From the NCBI GenBank assembly GCA_016930535.1, contig JAFGGN010000046.1:62001-126000 (forward strand): DNA of 64,000 bases. Direction: 5' to 3'. This DNA is from a bacterium. GTDB lineage: Bacteria > Zhuqueibacterota > QNDG01 > JAFGCO01. Positions 8,801 to 16,176 of the stretch are shown here, one piece after another. The notes beneath the pieces are model-generated. The model was not told where the DNA came from and did not search any database. It saw nothing but the letters and a program-made list of their open reading frames with translations. The position numbers were made by a program, and so were the translations under genes. Each line of letters starts with the position of its first letter. The first letter of the stretch is position 1.

Positions 8801-9052
8801 TCTTCCGATAACAATACGATGCCAGTTTTGATCGGATACGAGGATTCCCTTGTAAAAGTATCCCCCAGAAAGAGGATGGAAAAAAACCGTACCATCAGCG
8901 GGATAACCGAACAAACCGACATCCAAATACTGCTCTGCATCGTCCTTATCGTACTCAACTATATTGTTAAAAATGCGTTCCGAATACTGTGCGAGCACAC
9001 CGATTTGAAATATTAACAAGCACAACACGCCTACAATCCATTTTCTTTTCAT
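5873..9052 (-). CDS. Large secreted protein: NHL-type propeller, FlgD-like domain, right-handed beta-helix, TPR-like region and type A (T9SS) sorting domain
   Basis: A 1059-residue exported protein. A signal peptide (KRKWIVGVLCLLIFQIGVLAQ) is followed by four to six NHL-like blades (about 100-340; recurrent IADSGNNRIVKL, VADSWNNRIIAM and VSDLGNHRIVNY), a FlgD-Ig-like stretch near 400-470 (GSWDRRDQSGNLLPYGDYKLEVY), a right-handed parallel beta-helix (about 480-760; repeats such as IENCTFRNNSNYGLRI and GNYIHHNSNHGIY), a helical TPR-like region (about 790-940), and a C-terminal sorting domain (KPNPANPSTIIHYQI ... GTNQNGIPVSTGLYFCQLKAG ... KKIMLIR) of the kind recognised by the type IX secretion system. 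It is therefore likely attached to or released from the cell surface. GGAGG precedes two ATGs; the second (9052) is better spaced. It is the last gene of a four-gene operon of exported proteins. The function is unknown; beta-helix and propeller domains suggest binding to polysaccharide or other large ligands. Confidence 0.85.
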   Translation of the reverse strand: MKRKWIVGVLCLLIFQIGVLAQYSERIFNNIVEYDKDDAEQYLDVGLFGYPADGTVFFHPLSGGYFYKGILVSDQNWHRIVIGRMKYDPNGNFISGSQKLWSKGTLGSGNVQFQNPKGVAVTYYNANHVDAYIADSGNNRIVKLRLNLDTGNVDAQYYYDADSHGGFNHPVDVAVFHNNNQNPSDDEIYVADSWNNRIIAMYGSSGNVIFSHGTYGTGQNQLIEPVSVIMCRNNDVLYKDYIWVSDLGNHRIVNYFNAGTGMVQENVYEFPVNSEITDLGFDQTGHCFYAIERQNHKVHKFVGWTVFNLYKCGEYGERGFGSDQLFFPQSVDLANPIPAPGGFFGPMEGGIIEQWTDHSGIKNFNIEGVDVTNLEACVNQYGAYMTYAYRMPSGVGFRTERIRYPSGTLIKTLVNDVFTEGDVITGSWDRRDQSGNLLPYGDYKLEVYFHSTWVSGSGTPADEITRTTQFKMMNIGSTISNNLTLSGIIEINSDITVNNNATLTILPGTTMKFNGYYMMTVENGAKMIAIGNSENPIVFTSSTGSLQNKWKYVRLRGGNNTIKWAIFEYGLYPLYLYICTSGSSNVIENCTFRNNSNYGLRIYKSYAKVKNCEMFNNGYYGLHLYNNPDVKLAGNYIHHNSNHGIYTLTGNFLEFYGNFIEKNGVQGSTSYHGIMTSGGDHLHIGEPYSWAGKNTIRNNYGYEIYASSGDPHVEICDGSIHDDTSIELYNYSTNQSIYALSGYWDINGCQYSGPVSLVSSHNYLPSWDGSTLDDYQLNKTMQSNWAVLVDSLGNKYDQIKQYKQIISDDPYSQDALRALSQLYHLLREDYNKNEFAETKSFKDDLKIIRKTCKNSALRKKALYYLCIWENLDNERDSAIKHGKQALMELDDEERKYIAANLVALLTESGNIKDAVDYLDMFNTKYGDEDEICRILTDDIEDITEQLQKGLFDPIAEHPDMESEMSPPRDYVLYQNKPNPANPSTIIHYQIANQGHVELYIFNILGERVKVIANQNQIPGYYTQSWDGTNQNGIPVSTGLYFCQLKAGGKVMTKKIMLIR

Positions 9053-9065
9053 CATCTCCTCCCGT

Positions 9066-9611
9066 TCATAAAACTGAGGATTTAAAAATTGATAAAAACA
9101 GTTCGGTGCTCACTACTGTCCATCTTCCGTTAATTTTCTTAAACATCCATACATCTTTTTTCATTTTATCTGGATGTTTCAATTCTGAGTCGTTCTCATC
9201 AATCGGGATGTCCAGCGCCCATAAGTATTCCAGATTCACATCTGCAGTCTCGCCGCTGATCTCAATATGGTATTTCCCGATTTTAAAGTCCCAGTCGGCT
9301 GATAGATTCAGATCAGGGCTGCATTGATTCCATTTTTCATTTTCTTTCCGTTTTTCAGAATTTTTGAAATAGCTCCTCAAACACTTTTCAAGATTCTTTA
9401 TTTTTTGAATATGATTGATATCTTTGTTATTACTTTCAGAAAAAAATGGAACGATGTACTCGATACGGTGCTGCTGAATACCCTGTTCTATGGAAAAAAG
9501 AATTCCCTCGATATACTGATCCTGTGAAGGTGCTTTAAAGAAATTGCTGGTCTGCGAAGCCAAGAGTACCGGTAATGCCAGCAATAGTCGAATGTATATT
9601 TGCCTTTTCAT
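9066..9611 (-). CDS. Hypothetical exported protein, possibly NTF2/SnoaL-like
   Basis: A 181-residue protein with a signal peptide (KRQIYIRLLLALPVLLASQ) and no membrane segment after it. The helical N-terminal half and the C-terminal strands ending in DVWMFKKINGRWTVVSTE resemble the NTF2/SnoaL-like fold by eye, but the family is not certain. AAGGAGG lies 6 nt before the ATG. It is separated by 15 nt from the preceding gene and by 10 nt from the following one, so it is the third gene of the operon. No function can be given. Confidence 0.7.
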   Translation of the reverse strand: MKRQIYIRLLLALPVLLASQTSNFFKAPSQDQYIEGILFSIEQGIQQHRIEYIVPFFSESNNKDINHIQKIKNLEKCLRSYFKNSEKRKENEKWNQCSPDLNLSADWDFKIGKYHIEISGETADVNLEYLWALDIPIDENDSELKHPDKMKKDVWMFKKINGRWTVVSTELFLSIFKSSVL

Positions 9612-9626
9612 ATGACCTCCTTAATG

Positions 9627-10739
9627 TCAATCCCATTTGTTCTCAGCCATGTGCACCAGGTATTTGTCATTCTTTTTATCAAATCCAATAAAGGAGAATA
9701 TCAGACCCGGCTGAGCATTCTCCCTGTCAATATCCCTCCTGCCGATATAAACATCAAAAAAATTTTCCTTCGATATATGTTCTACCAACTGCGGCCTTCT
9801 TACTACGGATTTTTGCATATGGCGCTGCGGTTTGATATACGGATCGAACATTATTTTATATAGCACATCCTTTCCACTCTTTTTTCCTCCTGCGAATAAA
9901 ATGAAAGCCTTTGATTGCGGATCCTCAAGTGTGTTCATTTTCGGATACAAAACATCCTCGACCATTTCTTCGGCGATTTCTTCAAGAGAATACATCTGCA
10001 TTCTTTCAAAGCGAAGCGTATGCAGGTTAAATATCCGGACACCCAGCCTGTCGAACCGGTTCACAAAACTGATATTATTCTGTTCCCCGGGCGTCGTCAT
10101 ATAATAAAAACAGGTCATATAATTTGTATCTGATTTCACGTGGACATAACTTGTATGGGAGAACGATAGATATTCCTCATTCAAAATATTCGGTGCGATA
10201 TAATCTGTTTCCGGAATGGAAAATTGAAATGCAATTTGATATGCAGCACCGGTTCTCTCAAGCCGTATGTATTTTCTTCCGCCCTGATACAGAACATGGA
10301 AATTCGACAGCTGATCAAAACCCGCTGTAATATCCGAAAAATTGTTATCATCGATTGATAATATATCTATACGCTGTGTTTTCTTGTTATAGATGCATAT
10401 GCGGCCGCCCAAGAATTGAAACCCTGCAAGAACAATCACGTAATCACCTTCCGTAAAAACCGATTCAAAACCGTGATGAACAACATAATTATCTAGAAGC
10501 CCAATTTTTTCTGCAGAGACAATTCCATTTGGATCAAGAATCGTCATATACAGCTTTTCCTGAAAATCGTAGGCGAATACCATTTCACCATTTTCCGTAA
10601 AAAGATAACTGTCTAACGGCACGGAATAATTGAATTCCAAAGTATCAAAATATTTTTGTATTTGATCTGATATGCCGTCTGCCGCATAGAGCCCGATGCC
10701 GAAACAAATCAACACGATTGAAATTTGACGCATTTTCAT
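9627..10739 (-). CDS. Hypothetical exported protein of the secreted-protein operon
   Basis: A 370-residue protein with a signal peptide (KMRQISIVLICFGIGLYAAD). The rest is strand-rich with recurring short segments such as GEMVFAYDFQEKLYMTILDP, GDYVIVLAGFQFLGGRICIYN and FILFAGGKKSGKDVLYKI, which is compatible with a beta-propeller, but no known blade signature is strict enough to name it. AGGAGATATAAA precedes the ATG. It follows the metalloprotease gene by 15 nt and precedes the 181-residue gene by 15 nt. It has no lipobox and no sorting domain, so it is probably periplasmic or released. Function unknown. Confidence 0.7.
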   Translation of the reverse strand: MKMRQISIVLICFGIGLYAADGISDQIQKYFDTLEFNYSVPLDSYLFTENGEMVFAYDFQEKLYMTILDPNGIVSAEKIGLLDNYVVHHGFESVFTEGDYVIVLAGFQFLGGRICIYNKKTQRIDILSIDDNNFSDITAGFDQLSNFHVLYQGGRKYIRLERTGAAYQIAFQFSIPETDYIAPNILNEEYLSFSHTSYVHVKSDTNYMTCFYYMTTPGEQNNISFVNRFDRLGVRIFNLHTLRFERMQMYSLEEIAEEMVEDVLYPKMNTLEDPQSKAFILFAGGKKSGKDVLYKIMFDPYIKPQRHMQKSVVRRPQLVEHISKENFFDVYIGRRDIDRENAQPGLIFSFIGFDKKNDKYLVHMAENKWD

Positions 10740-10754
10740 TTTATATCTCCTGAA

Positions 10755-11996
10755 TTAATTTGCGAAATCGACAGTATCACGTCCCAAAATATCACGTGTA
10801 TTAATAGAATTCTGTTTGGAATTGTTCGATTGCAGTTGATTGACATCAAAATGGTTGTAATTCGCGTAAAAATCGCTCCAATCGATATAATTGTCCATCA
10901 CGCCGAAATTGTGATGTGAACTTATTCCCAGCGCATGCCCTATTTCATGGGACAGGATACAGGCAATCGCATGAATTCTGGACCATCCCGGCCCTGAAAA
11001 AGTGGTAGGGATATTGTCAGTAAATACAAAAACACCTGTGCTGTCTTTGTGATTCTGTGCCATCCAGTTATCCCAGTCCGATTTGCCAGTAGCAAGATAA
11101 AAACATTCAAAATGATCATATCCGTCGCCCACCGGATAATTTTGAAAATACTGGATTGTGATTCCATATAGACCGGGAGATCCATGGTCAAGAGCAAGTA
11201 TTGCATGGATCGCATCAGGATTGGTTCTTGTATCCTTGAGCAGCGCTTTCATTTCTTTCCGGCCGTCTTTATTATTGCTGTAAATGGATCGTATTTCACA
11301 ATAATTCGTACCAACGTAGAGGATATCACCTTTAATGATGGTTGGCTCGAATCCTCCTGTTTGTAAAATGGCGCCCGCTTCGTTAATAATATCATCGATA
11401 TCAGCAATCCAGGATTCCGCAAAATCCAGTTCAATATAGACATTCTTGACGGATTGATCCGAAGTGTTTTCAGCAGGATCATGAAATCCATCCCCTGGTA
11501 TTTGACTTCCCGACGGATAGCTGATTTTCTCGTGCTCGACACTGACTGAGACCTCTTCATCGTTTATAACCTCTATTTCCAGGTATTTTGAATTGCCATT
11601 ATGCTTGATTTCAATGGTATTGCTGCCCACGGTCGCGGAGCTGAACATCATATTGATGCATGTACCTGGATATACAATACCGGATAAGGGATCTGTGTAT
11701 GTACTGGTGGTGATCTGACCTATCGGCATAGTCCCCGCACCTGTAAACAGAGAAAAATAGATCGTTTGATTATTTATATAATCCCCTTCCGAATTGATGG
11801 ATCTTGCCACTATTGGGTATGCATACGGTTCGTTTAAATACTCGCCTGCTCTTATTTTTTGTCCATCCCCGGCAAATATAACTGGCGATGTAATGTTTTC
11901 ACTGGTTGATGGATCGGGACTCGAAAAATCACTGGAACTGCAATTGAACAAAAATACGGCCAGAATCATGCTCATCACATGCTCGTTTTTATGCAT
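10755..11996 (-). CDS. Lipoprotein zinc metalloprotease with an extended metzincin-like motif
   Basis: A 413-residue protein with a lipoprotein signal (LAVFLFNC, Cys 19), an Ig-like N-terminal part (about 40-150) and a C-terminal protease domain. The active-site segment is HEIGHALGISSHH at residues 350-362: the first two zinc-binding His and the Glu fit HExxHxxG, but the next His is at 361 or 362, one or two residues later than in the standard HExxHxxGxxH. VMDNY (366-370) may be the Met-turn. It probably sits on the outer membrane or faces the periplasm. ACGGAGGGTGTT precedes the ATG. It is the first gene of the four-gene exported-protein operon, behind the promoter at 12079-12107, and could process its operon partners; that role is inference. 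Confidence 0.8.
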   Translation of the reverse strand: MHKNEHVMSMILAVFLFNCSSSDFSSPDPSTSENITSPVIFAGDGQKIRAGEYLNEPYAYPIVARSINSEGDYINNQTIYFSLFTGAGTMPIGQITTSTYTDPLSGIVYPGTCINMMFSSATVGSNTIEIKHNGNSKYLEIEVINDEEVSVSVEHEKISYPSGSQIPGDGFHDPAENTSDQSVKNVYIELDFAESWIADIDDIINEAGAILQTGGFEPTIIKGDILYVGTNYCEIRSIYSNNKDGRKEMKALLKDTRTNPDAIHAILALDHGSPGLYGITIQYFQNYPVGDGYDHFECFYLATGKSDWDNWMAQNHKDSTGVFVFTDNIPTTFSGPGWSRIHAIACILSHEIGHALGISSHHNFGVMDNYIDWSDFYANYNHFDVNQLQSNNSKQNSINTRDILGRDTVDFAN

Positions 11997-12340
11997 AACA
12001 CCCTCCGTATAATTAATATACGTGTATTATTGCGAAATTTTTAATTAGTTTGGCGTTTATACCGAGATGCTGTTGGTAAATATAACATGTATCGTTTATT
12101 TTGTCAATAGTTATCCTGTTTTTATTTCAATACAACTGATGAATGTTGTTTCATTGTTATTTTTCGCAAATGATTTTTTTTCTGCAATAAATACTTGCAA
12201 CCACGACAATCATATAATCAGGCTGAACCCATGTAAAAAAATGTCATAAAACCGTTTTTTTGAATGAAAGTTCCAACCATAACCGGATTTTTTACGTCTA
12301 ATCAAGTGGTTGTCCCTTTGAACGAGAGAGCGAGAGAGTC
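11997..12340. other. AT-rich divergent intergenic region
   Basis: These 344 bases separate the metalloprotease operon (minus) from the DUF5916 gene (plus). They hold the strong minus-strand promoter at 12079-12107, a leader of about 75 nt for that operon and, before 12341, the purine-rich GAGAGAGCGAGAGAG that serves as ribosome-binding region of the plus-strand gene. No small gene was seen, and no convincing plus-strand -35/-10 pair. Confidence 0.6.
12079..12107 (-). promoter_or_regulatory. Near-consensus sigma70-type promoter of the exported-protein operon
   Basis: On the minus strand TTGACA (12102-12107), 17 bp, TATATT (12079-12084). Transcription would start near 12072, giving a leader of about 75 nt before the ATG at 11996. 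It is the closest to consensus of the promoters found in this window. Confidence 0.8.
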
Positions 12341-14572
12341 ATGAAAAAATTCATCCTTATTTTTATTGTCGTCCTGTGCACAGGACAGGTTTTTTCAAAG
12401 CAGGCCAGACCGGACTCCGTCGAGGAAATGCAGCCTCTTTTCATTCCTCACGTGGAGGCGCCGATCCGGGTCGACGGCGTGATGGACGAACCGTTCTGGA
12501 AGGATGCGCTGGTCGTGCCGGCAAACATCGAGGTACGGCCCGGCGAGAACATCGAGGCACCGGTAATCACAGAGGCTTACCTGGTTTACAACACCAATTC
12601 CATCTATGCAGGATTCAAATGCTATGATACGGATCCGTCCGAAATCCGGGCCCATTTATGCGACCGCGACCAGACCTGGGACGACGACTGGATCCTGATT
12701 CTGTTCGACACGTTCAACGATCAGCAGCGCACGTATGATTTCGCATGCAATCCGTTCGGTATCCAATCGGACATCATCGAGTCGCCTACCGGAGGGAGCG
12801 GTTCATGGGACGCGATATGGGAATCGCACGGCCGGATCACGGACGAAGGGTACGTGGTCGAAATGTGCATCCCGTTCAGGGCCCTGGGATTTCAGCGGAC
12901 GGACGAGGCGCAGATCTGGGGATTCGATGTGGTGCGCAGCCTCCCGCGGAACATTCGCCATCATATCGGCTCTTTTCCCAGGGACAGAAACAACAACTGC
13001 TACATGTGCCAGTCCCTGAAAATGATCGGTTTCGCCGGAGCCACACCCGGAAGAAACATCGAATTCGATCCCACGTTCTCCACGGTCCGCACCGAAGCCA
13101 GGGAAAACGATACCAGCGGCCCCTTTGTCCGGGAACCGGCCAAAACGCATCCCGGACTCACGGCCAAATGGGGATTCACACCCAATCTCACGCTGAGCTC
13201 CACGCTCAACCCGGATTTCTCCAATATCGAGGCGGACGTGGTCCAGCTGGATATCAACACGCAGTTTGCCCTGTATTATCCGGAAAAACGGCCGTTTTTC
13301 CTCGAAGGCGAGGATTTCTTTTCCATGCCGTTTTCCCTGGTGCACACGCGCACGCTGGCGGAACCGGAGTACGGCGTCAAGCTGACCGGTAAAGAGGGAA
13401 AAAACAGCATCGGATTCTATACGGTGCAGGACCGTCTGACCAATTTTCTGTTTCCCGGCGTGGAGGGCTCCGATTCTGAATCCCTCCGTAAATATTCACA
13501 GGGAAGTGTCATGCGGTACAAAAGGGATGTCGGCGAGTCTTCCAATATCGGTGTCGTTTTAACGGACCGGGAAGGTGATGCATACCACAACCGGCTCGGC
13601 GGTGTGGACGGAAATTTTAAATTCACGAAGAAGGACTACATTCAGTTCCAGGTGGTCAGCTCGGCGACCCTGTATCCGGACTCTCTGGCTGCCTCCTATG
13701 GTCAGCCCGACAGGGAATTTCAGGGCCAGGCCTATCATCTCTACGCCAATCACAACACGCGGAACTGGGACGTGTATCAGTATTACCGTCATGTGGACCG
13801 TGACTTCCGGGCGGACCAGGGTTTCATGACCATGGCCGGTTACACATATGCCGAAACCGGGGGCAGTATCAAATGGCAGCGCGATCCCGGGAGCTGGTTT
13901 ACCTGGCTCAGCCTGTACAGCAGTTACGATCAGCGTTATGATGAAAATAAAAATCCGCTGCACCGGGCACTGACCAGCCGCCTCAATTACCAGGGCCCCC
14001 TGCAGATCAGCAGCGGGATCTATGCCGAACGCGGACGGGACATGTACGAAGGCAAAACCTTCCGGTCCAACTGGGCCAACGCCTGGTTTTTCACGCGGCC
14101 CTCCGGCTGGATGGCCACCGAGATCTGGACGCGGTTCGGAGACCGCATCGATTACGAGCATGCCCGTCCGGGCACGCAGATACAATGGGGAAGCTATCTG
14201 GAATTCAGGCTGGGACTTCGCATCCGTGCGGAAATCAACCACACATCGGACCATCTGAATGTGGATGGAGGAAGGCTGTATACCGCGAATATCGAGCGGC
14301 TGAAACTGGTATACCAGTTCAACAAGCAGATGTTTTTAAGGGCCATTATTCAGTACCGGCGGTACAACCGGAACCTCGATCTGTATGAAGACAAGGAAAC
14401 CGATCCGAAATCCGAAGGGGTTTTCACGCAATTCCTGTACTCGTTCAAACTCAATCCGCAGACCGTGCTGTTCCTGGGTTATTCGGACGATTATTTTGGG
14501 GATCACGAAACCAGTCTCATTCAGACAAACCGGACGGTTTTCTTTAAAATCGGATATGCCTACATGCTGTAA
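12341..14572 (+). CDS. CBM9-like / DUF5916 family outer-membrane protein
   Basis: A 743-residue exported protein. After a signal peptide (KKFILIFIVVLCTGQVFSKQ) comes a CBM9-like domain (about 35-230; APIRVDGVMDEPFWKDA, DDDWILILFDTFNDQQRTYDF, and a DEGYVVEMCIPFRALGF segment), then a long strand-rich region ending in an aromatic-rich C-terminus (VFFKIGYAYML), fitting the DUF5916 outer-membrane barrel. YYPEKRPFFLEGEDFF is characteristic of this family. Such proteins are common in FCB bacteria, sometimes near secreted hydrolases; the ligand is unknown, carbohydrate or peptide uptake or binding being plausible. The start is ATG 12341 behind a purine-rich GAGAGAG region. It stands alone on the plus strand and ends at a clear terminator. 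Confidence 0.85.
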   Translation: MKKFILIFIVVLCTGQVFSKQARPDSVEEMQPLFIPHVEAPIRVDGVMDEPFWKDALVVPANIEVRPGENIEAPVITEAYLVYNTNSIYAGFKCYDTDPSEIRAHLCDRDQTWDDDWILILFDTFNDQQRTYDFACNPFGIQSDIIESPTGGSGSWDAIWESHGRITDEGYVVEMCIPFRALGFQRTDEAQIWGFDVVRSLPRNIRHHIGSFPRDRNNNCYMCQSLKMIGFAGATPGRNIEFDPTFSTVRTEARENDTSGPFVREPAKTHPGLTAKWGFTPNLTLSSTLNPDFSNIEADVVQLDINTQFALYYPEKRPFFLEGEDFFSMPFSLVHTRTLAEPEYGVKLTGKEGKNSIGFYTVQDRLTNFLFPGVEGSDSESLRKYSQGSVMRYKRDVGESSNIGVVLTDREGDAYHNRLGGVDGNFKFTKKDYIQFQVVSSATLYPDSLAASYGQPDREFQGQAYHLYANHNTRNWDVYQYYRHVDRDFRADQGFMTMAGYTYAETGGSIKWQRDPGSWFTWLSLYSSYDQRYDENKNPLHRALTSRLNYQGPLQISSGIYAERGRDMYEGKTFRSNWANAWFFTRPSGWMATEIWTRFGDRIDYEHARPGTQIQWGSYLEFRLGLRIRAEINHTSDHLNVDGGRLYTANIERLKLVYQFNKQMFLRAIIQYRRYNRNLDLYEDKETDPKSEGVFTQFLYSFKLNPQTVLFLGYSDDYFGDHETSLIQTNRTVFFKIGYAYML

Positions 14573-14596
14573 ATTCTGAAAAAGCTTTCAAAAATA

Positions 14597-14633
14597 GGGA
14601 ATCCGAATACAATTCCGGATTCCCCATTTTTTT
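14597..14633. terminator. Bidirectional rho-independent terminator
   Basis: GGGAATCCG (14597-14605) pairs with CGGATTCCC (14616-14624) around a 10-nt loop, followed by a run of seven T at 14627-14633. On the minus strand the same stem is followed by TATTTTTG. It can end both the DUF5916 gene and the convergent rubrerythrin gene. Confidence 0.85.
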
Positions 14634-14685
14634 GTGATATTCTTTCCATACCGGATGCTGCATCCGGATATCCCGATCCTAAAAA

Positions 14686-15207
14686 TTACATAACCAGACT
14701 GGCCGGTTCAAAATGCTCTTTTGCATGCTTGCAGCACGGGCATTTTTCCGGGGGTTCCGTGCCTTCATGCACATAACCGCATACACCGCATTTCCATTTG
14801 ATTGGCGTTTCCCGTTTATACACCGTGCCTTTTTCAACCATTTCGAGCAGTTTTTTGTACCTGTCCCGGTGATGGGCCTCCACTTTGGCGATCTGTTTGA
14901 AAAGATAAGCCGCCTTCGCGTCCCCTTCTTCTTCAGCCTCCCTGGCAAAATCGGCATACATCACATTCACTTCATAATCCTCGCCCTCCATCGCGGCTTT
15001 CAGATTTTCTGCAGTCGTGCCGATTCCGTCCAGCAGGCTGAATTCATCCTTGGCGTGCCGCATTTCATTGTCCGCCGTCTCCTCAAAAATCCTGGCAATA
15101 TAATGATACCCCTCTTTTCTTGCGACTTTTGCATAATAGGTGTACTTGTTACGTGCCATGGATTCCCCGGCAAACGCCGCTTTCAGATTTTCCTTTGTTT
15201 TTCCCAT
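14686..15207 (-). CDS. rbr: Rubrerythrin
   Basis: A 173-residue rubrerythrin. The N-terminal ferritin-like diiron domain (about 1-130) shows the Glu-rich helices (AFAGESMARNKYTYY, FEETADNEMRHAKDE, AREAEEEGDAKAA, KVEAHHRDRY) and the C-terminal rubredoxin-like domain has two Cys pairs (CGVCGYVHEG and CPCCKH). It reduces hydrogen peroxide in the cytoplasm and is typical of anaerobes and microaerophiles. AAGGAGG precedes the ATG. It is monocistronic, with the shared terminator at 14597-14633 about 50 nt after the stop codon. Confidence 0.95.
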   Translation of the reverse strand: MGKTKENLKAAFAGESMARNKYTYYAKVARKEGYHYIARIFEETADNEMRHAKDEFSLLDGIGTTAENLKAAMEGEDYEVNVMYADFAREAEEEGDAKAAYLFKQIAKVEAHHRDRYKKLLEMVEKGTVYKRETPIKWKCGVCGYVHEGTEPPEKCPCCKHAKEHFEPASLVM

Positions 15208-15295
15208 GGAATGCCTCCTTACTTGTGCAGTCTGTATCCGTTCTTTTTAAATTTGCATCCGACGAAATATACAAACAATCCTTCAGATAAAAGAC

Positions 15296-15324
15296 TTGAT
15301 TTTTGAAAACAAATCGCATATACT
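15296..15324 (+). promoter_or_regulatory. Sigma70-type promoter of the small PLDc_N gene
   Basis: TTGATT (15296-15301), 17 bp, TATACT (15319-15324). The start of transcription would be near 15331, about 77 nt before the ATG at 15408. Confidence 0.65.
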
Positions 15325-15407
15325 TCATTGAAAAACGGTTATTCACAACATGATGCTTTTACCGGACGGCAAGTCCGCGTAAAACGGGATCCGAAAGGAG
15401 TCCGGTT

Positions 15408-15626
15408 ATGCATGCGTTCTTTCAATCCGGCACCTGGATCATTACATTCATACTCGCATCCTGGCTGTTCTGGATGTGGATGCTCCTGGAATGCGTGATC
15501 AAGGAGCTGGTTACAGGCCGGGAAAAACTGGGATGGACCGTGTTGATCACCTCCACTTATATTCTGGGTGCCCTGCTTTATTTTCTGTTCAGAAGAACCC
15601 GGCGCATCTCGGAAATCGGTGAATGA
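15408..15626 (+). CDS. Small membrane protein of the PLDc_N type
   Basis: A 72-residue protein with two membrane helices (TWIITFILASWLFWMWMLLEC and WTVLITSTYILGALLYFLF) linked by a short charged segment (REKLGWT) and a C-terminal RRTRR. The pattern, with the GALLYFLFRR end, matches the phospholipase D nuclease N-terminal (PLDc_N) domain, which occurs alone in many bacteria as a small membrane protein without catalytic residues. AAAGGAG lies at good distance before the ATG. It is expressed from its own promoter at 15296-15324. Function unknown. Confidence 0.75.
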   Translation: MHAFFQSGTWIITFILASWLFWMWMLLECVIKELVTGREKLGWTVLITSTYILGALLYFLFRRTRRISEIGE

Positions 15627-15628
15627 GA

Positions 15629-15955
15629 TCACGTCTGAGCGGCGTTCCGTTTTTCCGACAGCCATCCGATCAGGCTTCCCAAAATCACCGTGGAAACAAA
15701 TATGGGAACCATATCCCGGGGCGACTCTTTCATCACCATGAAGAGCGTGGAGAGAATCAGAAGCAAAGACAACAGCAACCCTTTCAGCCATCCTTTTAAG
15801 GGTAAGTTTACATACACGATCACGACACCCATGGCCACCCAGTGAACAAATGCAGCCGCATTTGCATGCCAGTCCAGCTTCATGACGAGCATGGGAATCA
15901 CATCGATGAGGCCGGCTCCGGCTCCCAGGATTAGTGCGGTTGATATTTTATTCAT
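15629..15955 (-). CDS. Hypothetical membrane protein, four helices
   Basis: A 108-residue protein with about four hydrophobic helices (KISTALILGAGAGLIDVIPM; AAAFVHWVAMGVVIVYV; LKGLLLSLLLILSTLFMVM; MVPIFVSTVILGSLIGWL). GGAAGGAG precedes the ATG by 6 nt, which supports expression. A weak promoter TTGATA (16051-16056), 17 bp, TTATTT (16028-16033) lies upstream on the minus strand. It converges with the PLDc_N gene with two bases between the stops. No family was recognised. Confidence 0.7.
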   Translation of the reverse strand: MNKISTALILGAGAGLIDVIPMLVMKLDWHANAAAFVHWVAMGVVIVYVNLPLKGWLKGLLLSLLLILSTLFMVMKESPRDMVPIFVSTVILGSLIGWLSEKRNAAQT

Positions 15956-16137
15956 GTCGCGCTCCTTCCAACAGAATTCTTACGTTACAGGGAATGCCTC
16001 TGTACGAAATGATAAACCGGATGCTTAAAATAACAATTTGAGCATATAAATATCAAGCAGATTTGTGATATGGGCGCGAACACGCATCAGCACTGAACAG
16101 GCCCGGCAGGAGTTTACACTGAATAATTCGATTTTCC

Positions 16138-16166
16138 TTGATTTTTATCAGTTTGGCGTTTATACT
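16138..16166 (+). promoter_or_regulatory. Promoter directly at the MFS start codon
   Basis: TTGATT (16138-16143), 17 bp, TATACT (16161-16166). The predicted transcription start near 16173 lies only about 4 to 7 nt before the tandem ATGs at 16177 and 16180, so the mRNA would be practically leaderless. Confidence 0.65.
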
Positions 16167-16176
16167 GTTCCCTGAT

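Noticed and set aside
12035..12063. Possible plus-strand promoter at TATACC (12058-12063)
   Set aside because: The -35 position reads AAATTT and the site is about 280 nt from the next plus-strand gene.
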